A DNA stretch of 64,000 bases, from positions 38,369,841 through 38,433,840 of the forward strand of contig JAJEKV010000002.1 of assembly GCA_021234155.1 (NCBI GenBank), read 5' to 3'. This stretch comes from Isoetes taiwanensis. Taxonomy: Eukaryota; Streptophyta; Lycopodiopsida; Isoetales; Isoetaceae. Position 1 is the stretch's first letter. Each line of letters opens with the position of its first letter. Below the pieces are notes generated by a model, which saw nothing but the letters and a program-made list of their open reading frames with translations, searched no databases and had not been told where the DNA came from. A program made the translations under genes and the position numbers. Of the stretch, positions 11,401 through 23,410 are shown piece by piece.

Positions 11401-14012
11401 AATTGTGAGGCTTCTCCAACACCATATGAATTAGGTCAGAAATTAGTTTTGCAATCCAAGAAGATGTGAATGCTATTATACAGGCAGCTGGTTGAAGCCT
11501 TGTTATACCTGTGTACTATCGTATATGCAGTAGGAGTGCTGTCTAGAATTATGACAGATCCTAAAGTGGACTTCATATACCAAAGTGAACAATCTAAAAC
11601 TAGTCCTATATTCTGATTCAAACATGGCATCAACTGACGTTGAGTATAGGAAATGTTTGACAGGTAATATCTCTTGTTTTGAAGATAATCCTATTAGTTA
11701 GAAGTCACAAAGCAAGATTCTAATAGCATTAGTGCTACTGAAGCAGAAATCAAAGCTCTTATTCCGACAGTTCAGAAAATGCTATGGCTGGTTCATTTGT
11801 TTGAAGATCTTGGTATACTGACTACACCAGCAGAAAATATACTGTGATATCTTGGAGTTATTCAACATGCAAAGGACTATCAAATGCATCTATAGAGTAA
11901 GCATATAGATATTAAACTCTGTTTTGTTAGAGAGCAGTTGCAGCATTCCACTAGAGATCAGCATGCTGATGGCTTCACAAAAGCTCTTGCAGGCGGCAAC
12001 TTACTGATATGAACGTTTTTTACATCTTTTGTTATTCATAATGCAGTTTGATTTGCATGTCTTGCAGGCCGGTCGATTCTCAAAAAAATGGAGTATAAAT
12101 TCCATTTCTTGTTTTTGCAAAGATGAAAAACATTCCTAACAGGTCCATGTTTAATGGAATATAAATATTCCTTTCCATTTGTTTTTGCAAAGATGAAATG
12201 CATTTCTATTAGCCGTGGTTTTGGACATGCACTATAGCATATGCTCTTTTTGGTCACAGTTCTAAATTTGCTTCACAATACATGTCCCAACAAATGTGTC
12301 AAGCAGTAGAATACACTTATGCCCACAAATTTATTAGCATTTGAACAGCAAAATGACCAGATAGTCTTAAAAGTCCAATTGTAGGCACAACAAAAGATTA
12401 TAAAAGCTATCCCAATATTCTTTACATCATATGATAGGTTGCAAAATATGCAGAAAGACTAGAAGACAAAACTAACCTTCTTCAACAGGAAGCTCTGCAT
12501 CCACGAAGAACACCAATGCACATGTCATATAAAATCCCAACATTGAATATCATTATAAACGTAGAATTCTCGAAAGACAGAGACACAAAGAACAATAAAG
12601 CAAGATAATGATTAGATAGATGCAGTTTCTCCCCAAGATTGTCTAATCGTATCACCTTTGCTTCTTTATCGCAATTTCTCTACCCTAGATAAAACAGAAT
12701 GGAGACTGCTAACAAAAATCTTTAAGAAATAAAGATAGTCCATATGAATCGTACCATTGAGTCCATAAGTTAACTGAGCCTCAGCAACCTGACATGAACA
12801 GGTGAGTGATTAATATAAAATATAACTCCCTTAACCAGGTACGTGTGCATCATTTAAATTAGCTATCACCAGATGGTTTTAATATTAACTTTTTTATGCT
12901 CCAATCTTGGTTCAAATTCTGCAACCAGAATCCGTTCAACCATCAAGGGAGGTCATTCCATATAAATGTTTACGGTTAGACAAGAAATATCAATTTGTTG
13001 CCTGGTTAAAAAAAGCATTCAGAAATACTGTCTAGATCAGTCTTGAAACGACTATAGAGTAGTTTCCCTCTGAGCATTTGTACTCAGACAATTACCCTGG
13101 CCATACAAGTTCGTCTATGCGGGAATTGGATATCCTGAAACTCACTAAGCTGAATAAACAATGTTGATGGCATGAAAATACATGTCTTGCGGATGTAGCA
13201 AAGCTGGGAATAATGTGCAAAGAAGATAGGGACAACAATAGCTCTTAAAAAAAATGCAATTATGGATGCTCTAAGTTATACACGATGACGCCACTGATGG
13301 AATTCTGTATTCAATCAATTGCAGAATTTTGTTCCTGATATACCTATTTTAAAAGTACCACTATAGGAGAATGACCTTCAAGATAGAAGATGTGTCCTTC
13401 AATATTCAGAGTCCAGTTACAGTAAGAACTTAAGTTTTTGCTCTTTCTAACTAACCATACCTGTTGGTCAGTGAGCCCTTGGAAGTAATCCACGTTGAAA
13501 TGCTTTAGTACCTAAATAGCATTAACAAACATGTACATGAAGAACGATTTTGGACAACGGGATTTTATACAATTTGATGTTCATTTCCATAAATTCCAAT
13601 TATGGTCATGCATGCAACATGGTTGCATAAACTAATGAGCATTGAGTAACTAGAAATAGTTCAAATTTTCAAGTGCAAATCTTTTCTTAATATAGGCTGT
13701 TTTTGGAAAACTGAAATTCTTGCTAAAATGCTACGTTTGATCGGATTGCATTTTTGAATTCAATGATATTCTGCTAAATTAGAGTTCGTGAGCAGTGGCA
13801 TGGAATCAATGCAATTGAGAAAATATAACACCAAGATCTGTTTCATTTTTCTGACGAATTCTGTCAACGGATCGGGGAAAATACTACTGTATTTCGACTT
13901 GTTTGAGGATTTGAATTGCTTCCTTTGATCAAACGTGTATATAAGAACAAGTACTAAGAAGAGATCTACTGAGATTAACCTCGGTGACAGATCTCGCATG
14001 AGCGTCCTCCAT
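5441..14012 (-). CDS. ECA3: ER/Golgi-type Ca2+-ATPase (ECA3-like, P2A P-type ATPase), first 11 coding exons
   Basis: Exons on the minus strand, all GT-AG: 14012-13980, 13511-13461, 12788-12755, 12494-12477, 7949-7813, 7372-7298, 7040-6995, 6919-6860, 6771-6691, 6205-6120, 5542-5441. Phases join cleanly into about 241 codons starting [11 protein letters not shown]. Visible are the cation-transporter N-terminus (YGLNELPVEEG), M1 ([20 protein letters not shown]) and M2 with the [11 protein letters not shown] block. The actuator domain follows ([20 protein letters not shown], the TGES dephosphorylation loop, [14 protein letters not shown]). This matches the plant ECA3/animal SERCA clade better than ECA1 (my recollection of the families). 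The enzyme pumps Ca2+ into the secretory system. The phosphorylation site (DKTGT) and later exons are not in the window. The first in-frame ATG gives the expected N-terminus. Intron 4 (4527 bp) is filled by transposons. Confidence 0.9.
8926..9959 (+). pseudogene. LINE-2 ORF2 C-terminal region with zinc knuckle and two PIP-like motifs
   Basis: Frame 8926-9489 matches LINE-1: [43 protein letters not shown], then [19 protein letters not shown]. Around 9470-9535 a CPMC pair, then EEHFIFTCP, forms the C-terminal Cys/His knuckle across a small frameshift. After a stop at 9489 the same frame runs open from 9490 to 9959. It contains Q-T-E-I-T-D-F-F (9694-9717), a Lys/Arg-rich linker ([23 protein letters not shown]) and R-R-G-I-M-K-Y-F (9889-9912) near the end. 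The first is a textbook PIP-box spacing (QxxIxxFF). The second keeps the IxxYF core. The coding signal therefore extends past the knuckle into an extra C-terminal tail. Confidence 0.75.
10055..10136 (+). other. LINE-2 3'-terminal stem-loop and (TTTC)n tail
   Basis: AGACCC and GGGTCT (10066-10080) form a 6-bp stem with a TTC loop. GTAGACGTTAATAAA and five CTTT units follow. The stem arms match those of LINE-1 while the loop differs. Confidence 0.7.
12087..12212 (+). repeat. Imperfect direct repeat of about 58 bp, two copies
   Basis: Two neighbouring copies (12087-12142 and 12152-12212) share TGGARTATAAAT, then TTGCAAAGATGAAA and a CATTYCTA end. They lie in Ca2+-ATPase intron 4 between the end of copia-2 and exon 4. 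This may be part of a copia-2 3' region. No function can be assigned. Confidence 0.5.
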
Positions 14013-14965
14013 GTGAGCTCCAACCAGGTGGGCTTCTTCAGTTACGACTTCCTCTGCTTGGACATAACGTATTACCTTAATCAACAAGTTTAGTGTAGTT
14101 GCCGGAGATTTAGGGTTTGGTTCAGGTTATTTTTCGTCTACAAACACTAAGACACTAGATGAATTGTAAAGACCGCAGCGCACACATATTTACCAAATCA
14201 TTTACGAGCCCCGTGTATATCGGACACCGCCGTGTTTTAACCATGTCCTTTTGACATCTTATAGCCATGGGTTTTGGCTGTTCGCCCATGGGCTTCCATC
14301 ACGATGGATGCATATCCATGCCTGCACACTATGGATGCATACCATGCCTGCACACCCGGATCTGACAAACCTCTGCATTAACGACTGGCATGCGTACGGC
14401 AGACAGACCCATGGCATGTTTAAGCCAAACATGATTAAGCCACGGAATGGAGAAGAAGAACGGAGGAGAATTTTGAAATAGTGCTGGAATGATAGGTTTT
14501 GAAATGATGTTGCCCGATTTTTGCATTTTTTAGATTAGGATACCAAGGAAATCATGGAAATGATGCAAGGGGTCAAGATGATGCTGACCGATTTCAAATG
14601 GAGCAGCATTTTCATAGTGAGTATCTGTATTTCCTCTTCCTTTTTTGTGCTCCTCAAGAAATCGCATCTCCCTTTCCCAATCAACAGCCCCGCTTCTCAT
14701 TAAAGTTATGAAAGTTCAAAGCCGGAGTAAGCTTAGGTTTCCTTTAAGTCCATTGGGCTTTACCCCAAAGGGCTTGGCCGCATATGCCACTAGTCGTATT
14801 TCGCCAAACACAAAGATAAATGAGTCGGACCTAGTAATTCAGAAATGTGGCTATGTATTTGTAGACCGAGCTCAATACATTTGCATCTTTCTTAGTGGAT
14901 ATGTGGGGTCAGATTCATGCCGAAACTATGTGTAAGGCGTGCCAGATCATGGGTCAGATAAACAA
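14013..14965. other. Upstream region of the Ca2+-ATPase gene
   Basis: This is presumably the 5' UTR and promoter of the Ca2+-ATPase gene (minus strand) plus spacer. CATGGATGCATA-type short repeats occur at 14285-14350. No TATA box could be assigned with confidence. The small open frames here resemble no known protein. Confidence 0.4.
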
Positions 14966-15216
14966 TGTTGGACATTCGAGTCTGATGCCCTGGTGGCATA
15001 TCTCATATTATTAATATAAGCAAACACAGGCGCAACAACAAGATGATTTGTATTGATCAAGATGCTCCCTTCATACATAAGTTAGTGGTGTTGTATTAAG
15101 AAACATGCAACCGTCATACCTGATTCCTTAATAATCTCCCAAACATAAGGGAAAGCATAAGCGCATGCATACCTAAACTGCCAAGTCACACTTGCTTAAT
15201 ATATCAATATCCAATA
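14966..15216 (-). repeat. copia-3 3' LTR (about 251 bp)
   Basis: Read on the minus strand, a CTTGAGGGGGAG purine tract lies immediately before TATTGGATATTG, and the block ends in GAATGTCCAACA. The ends are near-perfect inverted repeats (TGTTGGACATTC against TATTGGATATTG), as expected of copia LTR termini. It sits about 245 bp downstream of the copia-3 RNase H. Confidence 0.7.
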
Positions 15217-15461
15217 CTCCCCCTCAAGGGTGACTTGGTAAACACTTAACAATGCTTCAGCAACTTTCAAATACTACTACAATGAGCTTACAGAGGCGAG
15301 CTGCTCCCCCTGTGATAAAACCCCACATAACGAACTGAATACTAAGACAACATAAGAAGAAAGAACTGCATACTGCCAAATTGTTTCATAAGATAATTCC
15401 ACTAGCCTGATTGCTTCAAAAGAAAAACTTACTTGGCCAAAGGTTTTTACTCACAGTTTTG

Positions 15462-16528
15462 CTAATCCCATTTATCCAGGCATTCAAGATATCTTTTTCT
15501 GGCCAGGGGTTTAGTCAAGATGTCTGATGTCATAAATTGAGTACCTAAGTATTGCAGGACAACTTTTCCTTGCTCCACCTTTTCTCTTGTGAAGTGAAAT
15601 TGAGTTTCAATGTGCTTTGCTTTTGACCAATTGCTGGGATTCTTGAGTAAACTGACTGCAGCCTTATTATCATTCATAAGAACAGTAGGCTCAGCTTGTA
15701 CTGCACCCAAGTCCTTCATAAGCATCCTGAGCCATATGGCTTCTTTACAAGCTGCACAAATGGCCATGTACTCGGCTTCACAAGTACTCACTGCTATTGA
15801 CTTCTGTTTTCTGCTACTCCAGCTGATTACTCCCCTTGCAGCTTGAAACAGAAGCCAATTTTGGATTTTCGAAGCGTGGTGTCTCCTGCATAATCTGCAT
15901 CTACATATCCTTGAAGACGAGGAGGGGAATCAGATGAATTTTGGTAGGTAATCCCAAAACTAGCAGTGGTGTGCAGGTACCGAAGAATTCTCTTGACAGC
16001 CTGCCAGTGAGATATCCCTGAATTTTCAAGAAACTGACTAACATTTATGACACTCTCTGCAATATCAAGTCGACTACACACCATAATGTGCATAAGAGAT
16101 CCCACAACACTTCGATAGGGCACGCCTTCCATGTGAAGTTTATCTTCAGCAGTCTTAGGGCACATGTCAAAAGTCAAATGATTAGAGACTGCAGGTGTAC
16201 TTACCCCTCTAGGATTCACCAAGTTGCACCTAGCAAGTAGAGAGTGGATAGCCTTATTCTGATGAAGGGTAATAGAGCCTGTTGTTCTGTCCCTGGTAAC
16301 CTGCATGCCCAAGCAATACTTCAATGCTTCTAAGTCAATCATACAAAATCTGTGAGTGAGAGAGGCTTTGCTTTGTGTCATGAGAAGTCTGGAGTTGGAT
16401 GCCAATATTAGATCATCCACATACAACACTACAATTATAAGTTGTGTTCCAACATGTTTGGAATAAATATTCCAATCTACATCACTCTGCGCAAAACCTT
16501 GGGCCGTAAAGAAGGCATAGATAGTCTT
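15462..16528 (-). pseudogene. copia-3 pol remnant: reverse transcriptase end and RNase H
   Basis: The minus frame 16549-15827 carries the second half of the reverse transcriptase. It has FAQSDVDWNIYSK, LYVDDLILASN (YVDD at 16423-16412), LKYCLGMQV, the VGSLMHIM block and VDADYAGDTTLRKSK at the RNase H start. Frame 15791-15462 continues with STCEAEYMAICAACKEAIW and NDNKAAVSLLKNP, then the HIETQFHF and DILTKPL ends. Only one small frame break separates them, so the fragment is well preserved. It is cut at about 16529, where a different repeat begins, and no upstream pol, gag or 5' LTR is present. It belongs to a different copia lineage from copia-1 and copia-2. Confidence 0.88.
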
Positions 16529-17745
16529 TGTGACGCTCCCCGAATCCATACGATGCTCCCATCATATAAATAAGGGAAATTCCCCTCCCATGACGAATCC
16601 ATCACCACGGAAAGGCCCTCCGTCTGACTCGGACCACTTGTGATGGCCAAGTGTCCGGGTGAAGGACACGGAGGTGTCATTCGTCCCACGCCTTCTATGA
16701 GAATCCTACATAGCGGAAGCGTACATACATGTTAGCACCTAGCGATAATACTAATAAATAATATACCCACCACGAAGGGTGGCCCATCATCATCAATACA
16801 ACTAACAACAGAATACCAACATAACAAAGGAAATACACCATAACTAAGGGCTCTACCCCGGGCTCAGACTCCATGGGGGCGACTGACGGTCAGGGCCTCA
16901 AGGTAACAGCAGACAGAGGTATAACATGGCGTTGGCTGGCATAAGACAATGGCTATGATAGTCCACTCCATCCGCCCCTCTTGTGCACACTTTGCAGATA
17001 GGATGAATCATGCTATGACGTGCTTGTAGCCCTCCGGAGACGCAATCCCAAGGAATCACCCTACGGGACTACTCCGGGTTACATCTCCCCGGTCCGATGA
17101 GGCAGGTCAGAGAGGCGTCTCCTCCCCGAGCATGACGGGTCCCTGGGTGTGCTAGAGAACACGTGCCGCATCAGCGACCCCCACATCCGTACCCGACTTA
17201 CTCCCCTAAATCTAAAGGCTGGCTCACCTGCCCGTTCGAGCCCAGGGTGTCCATATAGGCACATCCCTCCGGCCCAGAGAGTGTCAGACCCATACCCGGC
17301 CCACACACAGTGACCGGCTATAAGCCTAGCACACTATAGGAGTCCTGTAGCCGCGCTAGGCAAGACCCCACCCCCGATTCACTATCATACTCGTTATCTG
17401 GTGCTAAACCACATCATAACATCCCCAACCAGGTTGGCTCTTGTGCACAGGCCGCATTTACTGGGTTGTAAGGGTTCTATCTAGGAACATCTCTAATTCT
17501 AGATTGCCTTTAGGTCTCTACCCCCCTTTTACCCATACAACACAGGAGGAATAGAAAGAAAGCTATCCTTATACATCCATCCATCTATAGCTTCGAATAG
17601 AACATAAAATAGAGATTAATCATACATCTATTCATACAAGGGTTAATCCTAGCTACCTTCTGAGCATACAAGGGTTAGTCCTATGACTATCTAGGAATCC
17701 AAGCTATCTACGTACTAACCGGAATCATAGCTAGATCCACTATCT
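16529..17745 (+). repeat. Dispersed repeat R, copy 1
   Basis: This block starts with TGTGACGCTCCCC directly at the break in copia-3. Its remainder aligns by eye with 23625-24830 and 25430-26640. Shared landmarks are GGGAAATTCCC, ACATACATG, AATAATATACC, GGGTGGCCCATCATCATCAA, AACATGGC, GGTTCTATCTAGGAACAT and CATCCATCCATC. The TGTGACG start looks like some plant LTR termini, so R may be an LTR. No coding potential is seen. Confidence 0.65.
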
Positions 17746-20700
17746 CAGCCCTAATTTAATTTTGTATCAAAATTTTGTTTTCCTATTTTGTTATAGTTTT
17801 AACAACTCTTATGTTCCTATCCTCAGTGTTTTACATGCCCCTCACATTTATACTTACCCTTTAATACAATTATATATTGTACTGTATCTGACATTTTTTT
17901 TAGCTATATACTTTAATATTAATTACAGACACACGTTCTTCATCATTTATTATTCATAACCTTGTTATAACATAATCTAAGTCTTCTTACATTGACATCG
18001 CACAGATATGACGGAAGCATCGGAAGCATGCCTGGTGCTTCTTGAGGCTGTTATATAATGATGGTTAAGCAGGTCGTGGACTCTTACTTGAAGTAGAAGT
18101 GCTGAATGTTGGGAATAAGGAGTGGTAAGGTATCGTGATTTTGGATCGATAGTGGAGAGAATTGGTATGACGGTGTTTGTTATCTCATTGAAGCACTGGA
18201 CGTAATAATTACGAGGATTGATTTATCATGTGGCATATATATTGCCATTCAACGTAACACGACTGGACAATAGTGTAGAACGTAGTTTCCACACAAGGTC
18301 AAGAGAAGACGACAATTGGTAGGAGCAGGTGCAACCATCTAAAAGCTGCAAGGTATGTTAACTCGTGTACCCACATGATAAGTGTGAGACAAGAGGAGCT
18401 TGAGAGTTGTTGTAAACAACGTTTCAAATATAGAGAGTTTGGAGGGATACTTTGAATAGACCAAAGTCTGGAGTATGAAGAAGGTAGGTGCCCAATGAAC
18501 ATCTCACCAGGGAGAATGTGCTCTGGACTTGGTATCGTGTGTGTATCCCGAGGAGTAGCTCCGCATTGGTATATGCGTATTAGGACTATTTAGTGGCAAA
18601 ACATAACTAGAAAAAGATAGGATGTATATTAGAACTTTTAGTTTACAGTCCATATGAATACGGATATAAGGAAAATAGGAGTTCCTATACCAGAAGTTAA
18701 ACATGTCGACTGGGAACTTAGGGTGGCATCTACCCCTATGGAATTTGTGACTAAAGCTTGAAGACCAAGGCAAACTAAGGCTAGAGAGTCTAGAAAGTGT
18801 GGTGTCAAAACCACAGCATATATATAGTACAAGCTAAAGGAGTTGAGGAAATACAATTGTGGGAAGTATGAACATAGCTAGGTGGCTATGTCAACGAGTT
18901 ACATATGAGTCTAGACTTAGGGTTGGTGCACACGTGTTACTATATCACATATTTACACGATAGGAATGGTGGATGTTGGAAGGACTTAGTGGTATCAAAT
19001 ACTACACTAGTGAGGATATCAAGGATGTCGATTGTGACATTCAGATGTATGTCATATTGGAAGATGGTAGAATATTCGTACAAGGCGAGTGAAATATTAC
19101 TTGACAATGTTTAAAGAATAAGCATAATGATATGCTTATATACGAAGATATTGGGTTAAGGTATGATCCACCAAAGATAAGCATTCAAGTTATCCCAATG
19201 GTTGGAGTTGGCTATCTTAGATACGTTGTACTAAGGAATATGAGAAGAGTTTAAATCAGTGAGAATAGCCAGAGTAAGTCTAGCATATACGGTGATGTTA
19301 CATTCAAAAACATCCCGAGGATGGTTGGAACAGTGTTGGAATAACCGATAATGAGAGCTTAACTACTCAAAGGTTCTAGATACCAATGAATTACTTCAGG
19401 GTTATAAGCTGAGAGCATTTATTCAATTTTGGGAATAAAAAGATGTATAAAACATCGCGTCCCCCTGATGGAAGAAAAGGAGGAGTACGACGACTTGGCG
19501 ATTATACCTTTAGGGATAACCGAGAAGAGGGCAATACATAGCAATTCCAAGTCCCGATAAAAATCAAGACGAGGTGTATAGATCAGAAGGGGCGAGATTA
19601 TATAGACCAACAGTCCATATATCGTCAGAGTTACTGTACTCTCGGGGAACAATTGTAAACACTGAAGTAGAAGCTGGAGGATCCGTTGCCTTGAGGCATA
19701 GACCTCTTATAGATTATGGCTTTAAGAATAGGTTCGAACATAGGAGTTTTCCTATTATGAGATCGAGAGATTTTAATGCCTCCATCTCATTATGAGGGAG
19801 CCAAAGACGACAACATTTGAAGTGATCAAAAGTTGAAGTTGATATGATAACTTAAGAAAAATAGGTTAATTGTGACTAAGCGTGGTTGATATTGAGGACA
19901 CAAAGGATCCTTAGTGAAAGAAGCCTTTAGAAAAGCTCCTCATGTGGGGTAGTAGCTTTCGAAATTATGGCATAATCCCGTGGGGGAATCATAGTTTATG
20001 TACGGGGTTAAAGTACCATAAGGCACTAAAGGAATGGTTAGAAATAGCTAGAGACCCTATCAAAATATAGGCAACGTATACAAGTCCAACATAGAGTTGG
20101 CCCCTGTCCATTTGGGAAGCAGGTGGCACAGCCACATCATAAAGGTACATAGGCAATGGGTTTTGTATCAAAGAACTACCACGGTTATACTTTAGCTAAG
20201 TTAGAGCAGAGCTCTAGCATTAGGGAATGAGGACATATGTTTACTATGTACGTACTTGATACACATATAATAAACAGCTTGGAGAAGTAATCTAAGTAGT
20301 GACACGGGGAGAGAAAGATGAGTGTATCCCAAAGTTACTGATGAAGGGTTTAGAGTATGTTCGGAATGTGCAAACAACATTCAATCTGTTGCATGCTAAG
20401 GTATGATGTTGTAGTTGGCACTTGAAATAAATGTCAACGGCCAATAGAATGAAGCTTAAGATGATGGGGTTGGATAGTATAATAGTACAATTCCAAGATA
20501 GGTAGCGAATAGCAGTTATCTGCTAGAAGTTCGAATGTGCCTTGCATAGACACCTAAGACTAGCTTTCCCACATGATCCATACCCGGATCAGGCATAGGT
20601 GAATGCCATGGGTGTCATGGAGGTGTAAGTTAGAATATACAGGACTCGAACATCGATACAAGTCCGTGTTATATCAAACATAGGTAACTGTAGAAAGGCT

Positions 20701-20891
20701 CACAAAATACAAGGCAGGCACCTTGATGACCACGTAATTTATGATTCCTACGAAGGCTCAGTCGCTAACTTAGGCCATGACTATGGCTTAAATGAGGATG
20801 TCGAGTCATTTGGAATGCCACAACAGGGGCATAACATCATGAAAAAATGTAATGACTAACATTTCTAGGATGTAGGACAATGTTGAATCCA

Positions 20892-21461
20892 ATGTTATTA
20901 AGTACGTCAAAATCCGTACCTTTAAAAAACGTTTTTTAAGTTTTTTTGAAGATTTTTAAAATTTTTGGAAAAAAGCATTATTTCATTTTTAAAATTTTTG
21001 GTCCTTAAAATCTTTAAAAATCTTAAAATCCTTAAAAATCTTTAAAAATCTTCAAAAATTCTTAGACTATGATTTTGTTTATTCAAATATATGATATTCT
21101 TGAACTTATTTATCATTGTATATGAAATTCTTATATTTCTTAATCTCTATAATAATTTTTTTCTGAACCTTCTTAAGAGTTGTATGGCAAAACAACTATG
21201 ATATCTTTGTACTTGAACTTAATAGTTTCTAGTAGCAGCACAAATTTCTGATTTACTTATTGGCATACTACGTCTTGTAACTTGTAGTAAAATGTGCATT
21301 TAAACATAACAAATATATCCAATAAAGCGATTGCAACAAATGTGCAATTTTTATTTTTTTATTTTTATTTTTGGCCATACCAAATCAAAAAAATCCTTTA
21401 AAAAACGTGAGGATTTTTATAAAGGTACTATAAAAATAAAAAACGGGTTTTTTAACAACAC
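20892..21461. mobile_element. MITE-like AT-rich element with terminal inverted repeats
   Basis: The 570-bp block begins ATGTTATTAAG and ends TTAACAACAC, so the outer ends are imperfect inverted repeats (TGTTRTTAA). A subterminal GTACCTTTA at about 20916 is mirrored by TAAAGGTAC at about 21420. The flanks TGAATCCA (20884-20891) and TGAATCAT (21462-21469) look like a decayed 8-bp target duplication, which would suit a hAT-type origin. The interior is AT-rich with AAAAATC-type repeats and no ORF. Confidence 0.5.
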
Positions 21462-22944
21462 TGAATCATAACCCCCAATGATAGGTGGGTTAACAACATA
21501 GGGGGCATATGATAGCAGCTTAGAAGCCACAAGACGGTTAACGAATACGTAAAGGAGTAAATGGATTGGTGACTCTACTGAATAAAGGTCACAGCCAAAG
21601 GGTGATTTGTTTATGTTGTGCCAGGCGTAAGGGCCGGGATATTGAAAATCGGTCATAGTCGTAGAAAACATATTGAAGAAGAGAAGGAATGAAGGACACT
21701 TATTAATGATATTTAGCAATCTGGAGAGGAAGGTTATTACCTAACATGAAGGATGGTCTTTGCTAACATGCAAAGATAGACTTGCGGCTTGAAAGGCAGC
21801 AAGAACTAAAAAACTCTTTAAAGATTTGGTGCATGGCTTAGGGAGGAAGACTTCCATGTCCTAGGACAACATGGTGAATTGAGTTCACCAAGAACCTTTT
21901 TTTAATAGGAGAGGCCTCTAAGAGGTCGTTGAGTGGTACTGTCCTCTGGGATATTGACATAATCCCTTGGAATATGTAAGTTCATTTGCAGAACTTAATG
22001 ATGTTTAGTCACTAAAGTAATGGTTGAAAACATTTTGCCCAGACCATATCTGGATACCCTAGAAGGAGGTGACTAGTCAACAATGATTGGAGGTCATTGG
22101 AATGTACGGGAGAACAACTCCAAAAGAGGGTAGACCACTGTCAATTTGACAGGCGTGTGGCACAGATAATTACTCACAGCCATATAGGTGGTGAAGTTTG
22201 GCACAAAATAATACTAAAGTTTGTACTCTAGATAAATTAGAGTAAAGTGTTGACATTATTGTGGGGGTTCTAACACGTTATCACCACGTCACAAATGTAG
22301 CATGTATCGCTGACCGAAGTGGTCCATAAAAGAACAAGACCATTGAGAAGAAGTATTGAAGTGGGTGGCGTAATCAAAGAAATCCAAAATCATGATTCAG
22401 GGTGCCGATGGCATTCCTAATCGAAGTTGTTTCCTCCTCGGGAAATGAGACGAGTCAAGGCTTAGACATCACGTAGAAGCAACGCACTATATTATTTAAC
22501 CCTTAATATATAACGCCGAATAATAAGGTCTAATATAAAGCATATGAATGTAGTATAGATTGAATCATGGCAAGGTCGAGAAATTTTAGTTATCAAGGCA
22601 TTTACCAAAGGAAAAAATATTTAAAGTTATAGGTTTAGGAACACTTCCTGCTAACCGGATACTGACATCGCCCGGCCAAAGAATTCAGTGAATAGTGATT
22701 AACCAACTGAAGTTTTATCTTACCGAGGAATTTCCATCGCCAAAGATGCAAACGTCTGGTTGATATGGTTGCGAATCATTCCGCAATAATGATAAGAACC
22801 CTTATTCCTACCCCACCATGGTTGCAAAAGTCCGGCGAGTCGCTAACGTAACGTTGGTTTAGGAGGAGAAAAGTGATGGTGAAGCGAAGTCTTTCTAGAG
22901 AAGCAGTACTATTGGTTAAGTATATAATAAAAAGATTATTAAAT

Positions 22945-23035
22945 TAGCTAAGCAATTGCCTACTGTTGGTAAAGGGTTTGGTTGGGTTAATAGAAGGTCA
23001 AGGTTCAAGTCCCATAATATACTTTTATATAAAAG
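22945..23035 (+). repeat. Possible tRNA-derived SINE head
   Basis: A perfect GGTTCAAGTCC box B lies at 23002-23012, with a loose box A (TTGGTAAAGGG) about 40 bp upstream. The sequence cannot fold as a full tRNA by eye. It resembles the clearer SINE heads at 41.8 and 42.9 kb only weakly. Confidence 0.35.
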
Positions 23036-23410
23036 TTGCTATGCAGAAAGCAGTATATGTGTATAAGAAATAAACATATAAATTACATTCGAACTTGGTG
23101 TCTTCTTTGTTAGCACCTAAGCACTGAAATTTGAGAGGTCATGGAGTTCAAATTTGAGTCGAGCAAAACAATATGTATAAAAAATATAAAAATTTTTATG
23201 CACTTGAAATGCAGCGGTTTATACAGTCGGAAGCATTTGAGAATTAGTTATCGCTCAAAATCAAATTCACAAGATCGAGTTCACTTTTGTGCCACTTTAG
23301 CCATTTGATGGTGGATGTTGATGCCACAGAGTGGTGAATTGGACCATGCACGGCGTGTTGGAACAAACATCGCCTCAATCAGGAGTTACCTAGAGAAAGT
23401 TATGGCAGAG

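Larger units (their letters stand above)
8090..12010 (+). mobile_element. copia-2: Ty1/copia element nested in Ca2+-ATPase intron 4
   Basis: The element lies opposite to the host gene. A degraded gag end with a CCHC-knuckle remnant ([14 protein letters not shown]) lies near 8190-8320. The protease follows ([11 protein letters not shown] near 8454-8490, then LSVSEF). Integrase starts at about 8830 ([12 protein letters not shown]). LINE-2 then interrupts it. It resumes near 10225 with [15 protein letters not shown], then FEALYGY and KVFGCLEY. Reverse transcriptase remnants with YVDD (as [13 protein letters not shown]) lie at about 11205-11245, and the RNase H end ([10 protein letters not shown]) at about 11960-11990. 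Stops and frameshifts are frequent, so this is older than copia-1. No LTRs could be delimited. Confidence 0.85.
17746..23410. other. Unassigned interval with no recognisable genes
   Basis: About 5.6 kb between repeat R copies 1 and 2. Open frames are short, interrupted and unlike known proteins on both strands. Two segments around 20085-20235 and 22120-22270 look like diverged copies of each other (both contain GTGGCACAG, then a CATAWAGGT-type segment and TTAGAGYA). That suggests an old internal duplication or the degraded interior of a long retroelement. A MITE-like element sits at 20892-21461 and a tRNA-like promoter pair near 22955-23012. Confidence 0.5.

Noticed and set aside
14645-14935. 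96-codon open frame as a gene
   Set aside because: No family resemblance, no supporting splice or start context, and it lies in spacer.
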